From NCBI GenBank assembly GCA_024683935.1, contig JAIKXV010000089.1, positions 1 to 59,337 of the forward strand: DNA of 59,337 bases, given 5' to 3'. Every line of letters starts with the position of its first letter. Within the stretch, counting starts at the first letter, position 1. Below are positions 34,124 to 43,679 of this stretch, in pieces. A program made the translations under genes and the position numbers. Origin of the DNA: Lachnospiraceae bacterium. Lineage in GTDB: Bacteria > Bacillota_A > Clostridia > Lachnospirales > Lachnospiraceae. The notes under the pieces were generated by a model, which was given only the letters and a program-made list of their open reading frames with translations, had not been told where the DNA came from and ran no database searches.

Positions 34124-35497
34124 TTGGGCTTTAAGGGGTTTATTAAAAAGTTCATACTGTTTTCCATGACGGTTTCCCTTATCTGTACTTCGTATTCCAT
34201 AGGGGGGATTCCGGTCTATGCGGAAAAAACCACATCCGAAAAGCTGGAAGAAGCGAAGAAAACAGAGGAGGAGACAGAGGACAAGCTGGATGAGACCTCG
34301 GACAAGCTGGAGGATCTGAAGGATACCCAGAGCGAATTGCAGCATAACCTGTCCAACCTCAATGATCAGTTAGAGGATGTATCCGATAAGCTTTCCGATA
34401 TTGAGGGTCAGATCAAGGTAAAGGAGCAGGAGATAAAAGACACCGAAGCTGCTCTGGAAGCCGCTGAGCTGGACGCCGAAAACCAGTATAAGTATATAAA
34501 GGCCAGGATCCGCACCCAGTATGAGAAGGGCAAGCGGAGCTATTTGGAGCTTTTCCTGCAGACCACGAATTTCAGTGATTTCCTTAACCGGGCAGAGTAT
34601 ATTTCCAGGGTTAACCAGTATGATCAGGAAATGCTCGAACGGTATAAAGCCCAGGTGGAGGATATAAAACAGCAGAAAGCAACTTTAGAGACAGAAAAGG
34701 AAGAGCTTGATTCCCTGAGGGATGACGCTGCGGCAGAACAGGACAAGGTAAAGGGGCTCGTAGACAATACGAAAAACTCCATAACCGCTTATGCCGGAGA
34801 GATATCCGTGGCTGAAGCGGAAGCCCTTGCCTATGAGGCAAAGCTGATTGCAGCCAGAAATACGGTAAGTGCCCTCAAGGAGCAGTTAAAGAAGGAAGAA
34901 GAGCTGGCAAGGCTGTCGCAGCAGATGGCCAAGAGATCTCTGGATGAAGTCACGATCTCCGCAGGAGAAGAAGATATGCTGGCGGCTCTCATTCAGTGTG
35001 AAGCCGGAGGAGAGCCCTGGGCAGGCAAGGTAGCCGTCGGCGCTGTAGTAATGAACAGGGTAATGAGCGGAGCCTTCCCGAACACCATAACCGGAGTAAT
35101 CTATCAGCCGGGACAGTTTGAGCCCGTAACCAGCGGACGTTTTGCAATAGTCCTGTCCCAGGGGGCAAATGCAGAGTGTTATAAAGCTGCCCGTGCTGCC
35201 ATGAACGGTGAAAACAATATCGGCGAATGCCTGTTCTTCCGTACCGTGGTTCCCGGAATAAAGGGTACGATAATAGGACATCACGTATTCTATCTGTACT
35301 GGACAGGAAAGTACAGCGGTTACGGTACTGCAGACGAAACTCTGGAAACCGCCAAACCGCCTAAAGACGAAGACGAAGAGGAGATCGAGGAAGAAGAGGA
35401 AGAAGAACGCGACGAAGAAGAGTCTTCCGATGACAGTAATGAGGAAGAAAGGCCTTCTGACGAAGAAGAAAATTCCGGTGAGGAAAATGATGCATAA
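34124..35497 (+). CDS. Secreted coiled-coil cell-wall hydrolase (PcsB-like N-terminus, SleB/Hydrolase_2-type C-terminus)
   Basis: 457 residues. A signal peptide or membrane anchor spans about 1-34. A long coiled coil (about 36-270, heptads of Glu/Lys/Leu) resembles PcsB/CwlO-type regulators. A catalytic domain at about 283-398 (LAALIQCEAGGEPWAGKVAVGAVVMNRV ... ITGVIYQPGQFEPV ... GHHVFYLYW) matches SleB/Hydrolase_2. The last about 50 residues are almost all Glu/Asp/Ser. The start is TTG at 34124; the GGAGG site is inside rpiB, about 10 nt upstream. The coiled coil suggests FtsEX-type or self-inhibitory control; this is inference. Confidence 0.85.
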   Translation: MGFKGFIKKFILFSMTVSLICTSYSIGGIPVYAEKTTSEKLEEAKKTEEETEDKLDETSDKLEDLKDTQSELQHNLSNLNDQLEDVSDKLSDIEGQIKVKEQEIKDTEAALEAAELDAENQYKYIKARIRTQYEKGKRSYLELFLQTTNFSDFLNRAEYISRVNQYDQEMLERYKAQVEDIKQQKATLETEKEELDSLRDDAAAEQDKVKGLVDNTKNSITAYAGEISVAEAEALAYEAKLIAARNTVSALKEQLKKEEELARLSQQMAKRSLDEVTISAGEEDMLAALIQCEAGGEPWAGKVAVGAVVMNRVMSGAFPNTITGVIYQPGQFEPVTSGRFAIVLSQGANAECYKAARAAMNGENNIGECLFFRTVVPGIKGTIIGHHVFYLYWTGKYSGYGTADETLETAKPPKDEDEEEIEEEEEEERDEEESSDDSNEEERPSDEEENSGEENDA

Positions 35498-35558
35498 TTT
35501 TTTTAAAAAACTGCTGCCAGACCGGAAGCCTCATTCGTATATAGTCATAGAGGAATAG
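35490..35558 (+). CDS. Possible 22-residue small protein overlapping the hydrolase stop
   Basis: An ATG at 35490 (or 35487) in the last codons of the hydrolase gene, with GTGAGGAAA just upstream, opens a frame MHNFFKKLLPDRKPHSYIV plus IEE, ending at TAG 35556-35558. It is amphipathic with basic and hydrophobic residues first and an acidic end. It overlaps the preceding gene by 8 nt, consistent with reinitiation. Length and isolation make it doubtful; it could be chance. Confidence 0.3.
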   Translation: MHNFFKKLLPDRKPHSYIVIEE

Positions 35559-35560
35559 AA

Positions 35561-35576
35561 TCAGGGTTTACCCTGA
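35561..35576 (+). promoter_or_regulatory. Inverted repeat next to the ribosome-binding site of the double-glycine peptide gene
   Basis: TCAGGG-TTTA-CCCTGA, a perfect 6-bp inverted repeat ending just before the GAAAGGA site of the 35592 gene. It could be an mRNA hairpin modulating translation or a protein-binding site. Confidence 0.5.
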
Positions 35577-35591
35577 GAAAGGAATAATGTT

Positions 35592-35873
35592 ATGAAAGAA
35601 AAGAAAATTCTTAAAATCGATGATTCTGATCTCGAGAGCGTAAACGGGGGGATGATAATCGGAGCCGCAAATACGAATATAGGTGCAAGAAATGCGCTGT
35701 TTACACAGAATGACACGGCTTCCCCCAGAACAGCAATATGCGGAGAGATGGATGAAGGCTCGGCAATCCTCCTGGATAATAATAACAATGTTGTTCCCGG
35801 CAATAACCTTGCCAATATGAACAGGAATCAGACCAGAGGGTTAAACTTTGGCAAGAATGTACAGAAAGCGTAA
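35592..35873 (+). CDS. Precursor peptide with double-glycine leader (candidate bacteriocin or signalling peptide)
   Basis: 93 residues. The leader is 20 residues, MKEKKILKIDDSDLESVNGG, matching the LxxVxGG consensus that C39-type ABC transporter peptidases cut after GG. The 73-residue remainder (starting MIIGAANTNIGARNAL) is Asn-, Gly- and Ala-rich with a single cysteine, no lanthionine-like Cys pattern and no transmembrane helix. AAAGGA lies 8 nt upstream. No transporter or immunity gene is beside it. It sits between a wall hydrolase and the end of the converging atp operon. It may be a class II-like bacteriocin, pheromone or other exported GG peptide. Confidence 0.65.
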   Translation: MKEKKILKIDDSDLESVNGGMIIGAANTNIGARNALFTQNDTASPRTAICGEMDEGSAILLDNNNNVVPGNNLANMNRNQTRGLNFGKNVQKA

Positions 35874-35880
35874 GCTTACG
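35869..35880. other. Perfect 12-bp palindrome containing both converging stop codons
   Basis: CGTAAGCTTACG holds the TAA of the GG-peptide gene (35871-35873) and the TAA of the DUF402 gene (complement of 35876-35878), only 2 bp apart. Downstream of it on the plus strand comes GTTTTAT. It may give a tiny hairpin but is a poor terminator. Confidence 0.7.
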
Positions 35881-36358
35881 GTTTTATCCGCATGGTTATT
35901 TCACGGGTAAGACTTTCGAAATGACCATCATAGATGATATTAAGAAGTTTAGATAAGGTACGAAGAGCCCGGCGCACATCGGATTCATTCAGTGTGCCGG
36001 CTTCGAGCGCCTGTTCGAATTCGTCCAGATCAACGACTTTTACAAAGCCGTCCGGCATCACTATCACATCTGCCAGAAGATCTCTGAAGATATAAGCATT
36101 GTCACTTTCCCTGTATTCAAAGTCTATGATATCGCAATACCAGTAGACCAGAGAATTGTCTGAACGGAGAAAGCGGCTGACTTTATAGCCCTCCTGCAGG
36201 AAGTAGCATGAATACCCGTGGTCAAACTCATCCTTCGGATGAAGTGTATTCCATGAGGTGACGATTATGCGCTCATTGGCATAGATTATGATGTCATCCT
36301 TCAAGGGGATACATTCCTCGGGTATTATGCGTTTCCTGTAGAGTATGGGCTTATCCAT
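35876..36358 (-). CDS. DUF402 family protein
   Basis: 160 residues from the ATG at 36358 (MDKPILYRKRIIPEECI). An in-frame ORF extends further upstream but that part overlaps atpC and has no homology. DUF402 pattern: WYCDIIDFEYRES ... DLLADVIVMPDGFVKVVDLDEFEQAL ... LNIIYDG. The family includes nucleoside di/triphosphate phosphatases (B. subtilis YgaC/NtdP group), which suits its place next to ATP synthase. The start lies 1 nt after the atpC stop (TAGAATG), so it is translated with the atp operon. Function here is inferred. Confidence 0.82.
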   Translation of the reverse strand: MDKPILYRKRIIPEECIPLKDDIIIYANERIIVTSWNTLHPKDEFDHGYSCYFLQEGYKVSRFLRSDNSLVYWYCDIIDFEYRESDNAYIFRDLLADVIVMPDGFVKVVDLDEFEQALEAGTLNESDVRRALRTLSKLLNIIYDGHFESLTREITMRIKP

Positions 36359-36359
36359 T

Positions 36360-36770
36360 CTAATTACCTGAAGATGCGCTTCCGATACGGACAAGGGCGC
36401 GGTAAAGCTTTGCCTGAGCACGTACTCTCGCTTCCTCATCCAGTTTTGCATCCTGCAGAGCCTTTTCCGCCTTATCTTTCGCGGCCTTGGCCCTGTCAAG
36501 GTCTATTTCATCGCTCCATTCCCAGGTCGTGGGGAGTACGCGGCAGATCCCGTTCATAACCGAGAGCATTCCGCCGATACAGGCTGCGGTCCGTTCCGTA
36601 CCGTCTTCCAAAACCACATGGGCGGTACCCATGCCGATGGCGGTACAGTAATTCATATGCCGCGCGAGGATCTCCACATCCCCCGCTATGGTTCGAAGGA
36701 GCAGTTTTTGTACATTGCCGGAAAATTCCGGTCCGTCCATTGAAACCACATCAAGCTGATAGGCTGGCAT
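36360..36770 (-). CDS. atpC: F-type ATP synthase epsilon subunit
   Basis: 136 residues. Central-stalk epsilon: N-terminal beta sandwich (YQLDVVSMDGPEFSGNVQKL, GDVEILARHMNYCTAIGMG) and a C-terminal helical hairpin rich in Ala/Lys (IDLDRAKAAKDKAEKAL). It transmits rotation between gamma and the c ring. GGGGG precedes the ATG. It lies between atpD (11-nt gap) and the DUF402 gene. Confidence 0.94.
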   Translation of the reverse strand: MPAYQLDVVSMDGPEFSGNVQKLLLRTIAGDVEILARHMNYCTAIGMGTAHVVLEDGTERTAACIGGMLSVMNGICRVLPTTWEWSDEIDLDRAKAAKDKAEKALQDAKLDEEARVRAQAKLYRALVRIGSASSGN

Positions 36771-36781
36771 TCGGGTCCCCC

Positions 36782-38182
<1,401 letters not shown>

Positions 38183-38185
38183 TTA

Positions 38186-39049
38186 TTATTGTTCTTCTGC
38201 GCCTGCAACGATCTCCGTGATCTCCTGGGTGATACCCGCCTGACGTGCGCGGTTGTAATAGAGATTCAGCTTTTCTATAAGCTCTTCGGCATTATCCGTT
38301 GCGGCTTCCATTGCAGTACGTCTCGCAGCCAGTTCACTCGCAACCGAGACATTGATACCGGAGTACAGGAGACCTGCTAAATATTCAGGCACGATCTCAT
38401 TGAACACGGTTTCACTGTCCGGCTCGTAGAGGATCAGATCCCTGGGCTTGGAATACTCTCTCTCAGTATCTGTCTCTATGAAGTCCGAGAGAGGAAGCAT
38501 GGAGCTGGCCTCCGGAACCTGTGACAGCATGGAGATAAAGTTTGTGTAGCAGAGGTAGATATGTCCGAATTCGCCTTCCCTGTATGCCTTGCATATCATG
38601 CGTCCGATCTCGAAGCAGTCATTGATGCCGACTCTTGCCACTTCTGCGTAGGCTTCCGTGTAGATCGGTACATTATGATGCTTGAAATACTCAACGGACT
38701 TTTTACCTATGGGAAGAACGGATATTTCCCTGCCCTTTATCTCGCTCTCCATGAACTTGAAGAGGTTTGAATTGTATCCTCCGGCCATGCCGCGGTCACC
38801 GGCTATAACAATGTAGAGCCATTTGTTATTGTCGCTTTCCCTGGTATAAGGGGAACCGAAATCCAGGTTTCCGTGGGCTATGTCTGTAAGAGTATCCTTC
38901 AGGGTCTTAAGGTAGGGCTTGCTGAGATCCGCTTTTTCTTTGGCTTTTCTGAGCTTTGAAGCTGCCACCAGCTGCATGGCCTTTGTGGTCTGCATCGTGG
39001 TTTCCACGCTCTTTATCCGGAGCTTCACAGCTTTCATATTTGCAGCCAT
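38186..39049 (-). CDS. atpG: F-type ATP synthase gamma subunit
   Basis: 287 residues; rotor shaft of F1. Both coiled-coil ends are seen: MKAVKLRIKSVETTMQTTKAMQLVAASKLRKAK at the N-terminus and SELAARRTAMEAATDNAEELIEKLNLYYNRARQAGITQEITEIVAGA at the C-terminus. The Rossmann-like middle domain has VIAGDRGMAGGYNSNLF. A GGAGGAA site precedes the ATG, 12 nt from atpA. Confidence 0.97.
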   Translation of the reverse strand: MAANMKAVKLRIKSVETTMQTTKAMQLVAASKLRKAKEKADLSKPYLKTLKDTLTDIAHGNLDFGSPYTRESDNNKWLYIVIAGDRGMAGGYNSNLFKFMESEIKGREISVLPIGKKSVEYFKHHNVPIYTEAYAEVARVGINDCFEIGRMICKAYREGEFGHIYLCYTNFISMLSQVPEASSMLPLSDFIETDTEREYSKPRDLILYEPDSETVFNEIVPEYLAGLLYSGINVSVASELAARRTAMEAATDNAEELIEKLNLYYNRARQAGITQEITEIVAGAEEQ

Positions 39050-39061
39050 GTAGTTCCTCCT

Positions 39062-40588
39062 TTAAGCCGTTCTTTTACTGATAAAATCAGAGGTATATGC
39101 GTCAAGGGCATTCTTCAGCTTTTCTTCTGCGTCGCCCTCCAGTTTTCCGCTTTCTCTGATGGCACTCATCGCTGCCTTTCCGTCTGCATCGCTGTCCAGA
39201 TAATCAAAGAGGCCGGCTTCGTATTCCTTGATGTCGGCAACATTTACCGTGGCCAGGATGTTGTTGATAACCGCGTAGAGTATGGCAACCTGCTTTTCAA
39301 CGCTGACAGGGCGGCTCTTGTCCTGCTTGAGGACTTCCACGATACGTTCACCCTGTGCCAGACGTGATTTGGTGTCTTCGTCCAGATCGGAACCGAACTG
39401 AGCGAAGCTCTGCAGTTCTCTGTACTGGGAGTAAACCAGCTTCAGGGTACCTGCAACCTTCTTCATTGCCTTTATCTGAGCATTACCACCAACTCGGGAT
39501 ACAGAGATACCGGGGTTAACGGCCGGCATGATTCCGGAGTGGAAAAGCTCTGTCTCCAGGAATATCTGTCCGTCGGTGATGGAAATAACGTTTGTAGGAA
39601 TATAGGCAGAAACGTCTCCCGCCTGGGTCTCTATTATAGGAAGAGCCGTCAGGGATCCGCCGCCCTTTTCATTGGAAAGCTTCGCTGCACGCTCCAGCAG
39701 TCTGGAATGCAGATAGAAAACGTCTCCGGGATAAGCTTCACGCCCGGGGGGTCTGCGGATAAGCAGGGACAGTGCTCTGTAAGCAACAGCGTGCTTTGAC
39801 AGATCATCATAGATGATGAGCACATGCTTGCCCTTATTCATGAAATATTCACCCATTGCACAGCCTGAATAGGGGGCTATGTACTGCAGGGGGCTGGGCT
39901 CTGAAGCGGTAGCAGCAACTATAATGGTATAGTCCATGGCACCGCCGGCCTTCAGCTCGGCTGCAAGGGAAGTAACTGTAGACCTCTTCTGTCCGATAGC
40001 CACATAGATACAGATAACATCCTGACCCTTCTGGTTTAAGATGGTATCCATGGCGATGGAAGTCTTTCCCGTCTGACGGTCACCTATGATGAGCTCTCGC
40101 TGTCCTCTTCCGATGGGGATCATGGAGTCGATAGCCTTGATACCGGTCTGGAGAGGCTCCTTAACGGGCTGTCTGTCGATGATACCGGGAGCCGGTGACT
40201 CCACGGGACGATATTCGCTTGATTCTATGGGTCCTGCGCCGTCTATAGGCTGGCCGATGGCGTTAACAACACGGCCGATCATGCCTTCACCCACGGGAAC
40301 GGAAACTACCCTTCCCGTACGCTTAACGGTCTGTCCCTCATTTATTCCGGTGTCTTCACCGAATAACACTGCTGAAACAACTGTTTCTTCGAGGTTCTGA
40401 GCCATTCCGAAGGTGCCGTTCTCAAATTCCAGAAGCTCTCCGGACATACAGCTCTGAAGGCCGCTGACACGGGCGATACCGTCTCCCACGGTCAGAACCG
40501 ATCCGGTCTCATTCTGGATAATGGCGCTCTGATAATTTTTTATCTGGCTTCTTATGACCTCGGATATTTTTTCCGGTTTTAATTCCAT
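39062..40588 (-). CDS. atpA: F-type ATP synthase alpha subunit
   Basis: 508 residues; non-catalytic nucleotide-binding F1 subunit. The P-loop is [13 protein letters not shown] near residues 170-182. [34 protein letters not shown] is canonical. The C-terminal helical bundle is present and full length. The site is GGAGACAA just before the ATG, with a 39-nt gap after atpH. Confidence 0.98.
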   Translation of the reverse strand: MELKPEKISEVIRSQIKNYQSAIIQNETGSVLTVGDGIARVSGLQSCMSGELLEFENGTFGMAQNLEETVVSAVLFGEDTGINEGQTVKRTGRVVSVPVGEGMIGRVVNAIGQPIDGAGPIESSEYRPVESPAPGIIDRQPVKEPLQTGIKAIDSMIPIGRGQRELIIGDRQTGKTSIAMDTILNQKGQDVICIYVAIGQKRSTVTSLAAELKAGGAMDYTIIVAATASEPSPLQYIAPYSGCAMGEYFMNKGKHVLIIYDDLSKHAVAYRALSLLIRRPPGREAYPGDVFYLHSRLLERAAKLSNEKGGGSLTALPIIETQAGDVSAYIPTNVISITDGQIFLETELFHSGIMPAVNPGISVSRVGGNAQIKAMKKVAGTLKLVYSQYRELQSFAQFGSDLDEDTKSRLAQGERIVEVLKQDKSRPVSVEKQVAILYAVINNILATVNVADIKEYEAGLFDYLDSDADGKAAMSAIRESGKLEGDAEEKLKNALDAYTSDFISKRTA

Positions 40589-40627
40589 TATTGTCTCCTA
40601 AAAAGACAGCAGGCGGATTGGCCGCTG

Positions 40628-41167
40628 TTAAATAATTGTTTCGTCTACCCTGCGCTTTATCTCGTTCAAACGTCCCTGTACCGTGCCGTCATAGAGATGG
40701 CCGTCTACCAGGACCTTGATGCCGCCAAGTACGGAGGGGTCTTTCTTTTCCGAGAGGATGATCTTTTTGCCTGTGATCTGCTCCAGCTTTTCCGTGAGCC
40801 TCTTCCGCTCGTCATCCTGCAGACCGCCGGGACTTATCACCACAGCGTCCCTTATTCCGTGATCCTCGTTGTAGAGGCTGCGGAATGTTTTGAAACATGC
40901 GGAAAATTCCCTCAAAAGACCTTTTTCTGCAAGGATCTTGATAAAGTTAAGGAGATAGACATGGATGCTGTCCGTAAAAGCTTCATCCAGAAGACCCAGC
41001 CTTTCCTTCTTCGGAATGGAGGGCTCGGAAATAAGCCTGATATAATCCGGATTCTCCCCGAAAATGTCCCTGACGGTCTCCATCTCAGATAAGATCCGGT
41101 CTGTCAGGTTCTCGTTTAAGGAGAGATCATAGAGGCTTTTTCCGTATATTTCTCCGGCTTTGATCAT
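40628..41167 (-). CDS. atpH: F-type ATP synthase delta subunit
   Basis: 179 residues; peripheral-stalk subunit that joins F1 to b. OSCP/delta pattern: YGKSLYDLSLNENLTDRILSEM at the N-terminus and IKVLVDGHLYDGTVQGRLNEIKRRV near the C-terminus, where family members carry a GG-x-x-V/I-D motif (GGIKVLVDG). The start overlaps the atpF stop by 4 nt (ATGA). Confidence 0.95.
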   Translation of the reverse strand: MIKAGEIYGKSLYDLSLNENLTDRILSEMETVRDIFGENPDYIRLISEPSIPKKERLGLLDEAFTDSIHVYLLNFIKILAEKGLLREFSACFKTFRSLYNEDHGIRDAVVISPGGLQDDERKRLTEKLEQITGKKIILSEKKDPSVLGGIKVLVDGHLYDGTVQGRLNEIKRRVDETII

Positions 41168-41676
41168 GATGCCTCCCCGACTGAGCTTATGAAGTCGTCA
41201 ATAAGCTTCCTGTGATCCTCTTCCTTTATCTCTTTTTCAACAACCTTGCCCGCGATATCCAGGGCAAGTCCGCCGATCTGATCCTTGGCTTCGTTTATTG
41301 CTTTCTTCTTTTCCTGTTCGATGTCCGCCTCGGCCCTGGCCTTGATGCCGTGAGCCGTATCCTCGGCTTCCTTTATCATCTTATCGGCCTGGTCCTGGGC
41401 ATCCTTCTTCGCATCGGAGATGATCTTATTGGCCTCTGCACGGGCGTTGGCCATCTGACCTTCATATTCCTCGCGAACCTTGTCTGCGCTTTCCTTTGCT
41501 TCTCTGGCCTCGTTGATCTCCTTGTCGGTAAGAGCTTTTCTCTTCTCCAGGATCTCATTTACCGGCTTAAAGAGGAAGCGTTTGATCAGGTACATCTGGA
41601 TGAACAGGTTAAGGATCTGGGCGATAAACGTCCAGGGTATTATCGTAACTAAATCCTGAAAATCCTTTGTTCCCAT
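41164..41676 (-). CDS. atpF: F-type ATP synthase b subunit
   Basis: 170 residues from the ATG at 41676 (MGTKDFQDLVTIIPWTF). A longer reading frame reaches into atpE but has no site. One N-terminal membrane helix (about 13-32) is followed by a long Ala/Glu/Lys-rich helical stalk with the usual FKPVNEILEKRKALTDKEINEAR start. AAAGAGAG lies upstream, 20 nt after atpE. Confidence 0.95.
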   Translation of the reverse strand: MGTKDFQDLVTIIPWTFIAQILNLFIQMYLIKRFLFKPVNEILEKRKALTDKEINEAREAKESADKVREEYEGQMANARAEANKIISDAKKDAQDQADKMIKEAEDTAHGIKARAEADIEQEKKKAINEAKDQIGGLALDIAGKVVEKEIKEEDHRKLIDDFISSVGEAS

Positions 41677-41696
41677 TGATTCTCTCTTTCTTAAGC

Positions 41697-42808
<1,112 letters not shown>

Positions 42809-42818
42809 TTAAGTGCTT

Positions 42819-43232
42819 TTAACCTTCCTTTCTTTTTAATCCCGCCAGACCCCGTATCTTTATAAGAACACTGGGTATGAACAAAGGTATCAGTCCCATC
42901 GCTCCGTTAAATACCGGAAGTGCAAAGGCCAGCACCACCCACAGGAGCTGAAGGAGCATCCGGTTCCGGTAGCTTAAAGCCATTACGCTTCTCGCCTTTT
43001 CTTCGTCCTCGATGGAAGTAACTTTCTGTACCGTAAGCGCCATCCAGAAAAAATTGAGAATAGCTACGAAACAGCCGATAACGCCGCTAAGTATTACTTT
43101 CGGTCCGAAGGGCACCTGTTCCGGCAGGTATTTATTCAATATAAAAAATAGGAGCAGACAAAGACAAGTGATTGTTATGCAGCCTGAGGCAGTAATGATA
43201 GTCTCCTTTTTGACTGCTTCCTGTAATTTCAT
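42819..43232 (-). CDS. atpI: ATP synthase I-like protein
   Basis: 137 residues with four predicted membrane helices (about 14-34, 43-66, 92-110, 111-128) and charged ends. Position (just before atpB) and topology match AtpI/ATP synthase subunit I, which helps c-ring assembly. Sequence identity in the family is low, so the symbol rests on context. About 10 nt before atpB and 17 nt after the previous gene. Confidence 0.75.
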   Translation of the reverse strand: MKLQEAVKKETIITASGCITITCLCLLLFFILNKYLPEQVPFGPKVILSGVIGCFVAILNFFWMALTVQKVTSIEDEEKARSVMALSYRNRMLLQLLWVVLAFALPVFNGAMGLIPLFIPSVLIKIRGLAGLKRKEG

Positions 43233-43249
43233 ATAATACCGGTAACCTT

Positions 43250-43501
43250 TCAGATATGGCGGTTAAAATAAACGCCTTTCCTTTCCGTCTTCTTTTTCAT
43301 ATGCTTTCCTTTGGTGGCATAGAGATAGAACTTGTATGCCGTCATAAAAGAAGCGCCTATTCCAAGGATAAATCCGGGGATATAGATCCATGAGCCGGTC
43401 AGGCCGTGGGAGACTAAAAAGAAGCACCCCATGATACAAAGGATAACGGGAACCACGAGAGAGAGGCCGAGCTGTCCAATAAGGGTCAGGTTATTCAGCA
43501 T
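43250..43501 (-). CDS. AtpZ/AtpI-type small membrane protein
   Basis: 83 residues, two membrane helices (about 8-30 and 38-60), then a basic tail. The pattern LIGQLGLSLVVPVILCIMGCFFLV followed by GIGASFMTAYKFYLY matches the AtpZ family, thought to pair with AtpI in Mg2+ or c-ring handling. First gene of the atp operon. Its start is preceded by the weak site GGCTTGAG; the promoter lies about 70 nt upstream. Confidence 0.8.
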   Translation of the reverse strand: MLNNLTLIGQLGLSLVVPVILCIMGCFFLVSHGLTGSWIYIPGFILGIGASFMTAYKFYLYATKGKHMKKKTERKGVYFNRHI

Positions 43502-43569
43502 CTCAAGCCGTTCTGATCTTTTTTTGTTATCCGTGATATAGTCCTCCGATGTTTTGCCCCACTCGTAAT

Positions 43570-43598
43570 ATTTTATCCCAAGGGATATTTTTAGTCAA
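43570..43598 (-). promoter_or_regulatory. Promoter of the atp operon with palindromic spacer
   Basis: The minus strand reads TTGACT (43598-43593), 17 bp, TAAAAT (43575-43570). TATCCC-AA-GGGATA, a perfect inverted repeat at 43574-43587, lies in the spacer and touches the -10, an ideal place for a repressor. The -35 box is 6 bp from the -35 of the divergent promoter. Confidence 0.7.
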
Positions 43599-43604
43599 CG
43601 ACAG

Positions 43605-43633
43605 TTGAGAAGTTTTACAACCTGATTTATACT
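43605..43633 (+). promoter_or_regulatory. Divergent promoter of the 43680 gene
   Basis: TTGAGA (43605-43610), 17 bp, TATACT (43628-43633), with a leader of about 40 nt. With the atp -35 box it forms an inverted TCAAC-GACA-GTTGA arrangement at 43595-43608. Confidence 0.6.
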
Positions 43634-43679
43634 CAATTAACGAAAATGAATTCCGTTAAACGGCATATTTAAGGTAATT

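Noticed and set aside
36359..36499. Upstream extension of the DUF402 frame
   Set aside because: It lies antisense-free but out of frame inside atpC, has no homology and no site; the ATG at 36358 begins the conserved part.
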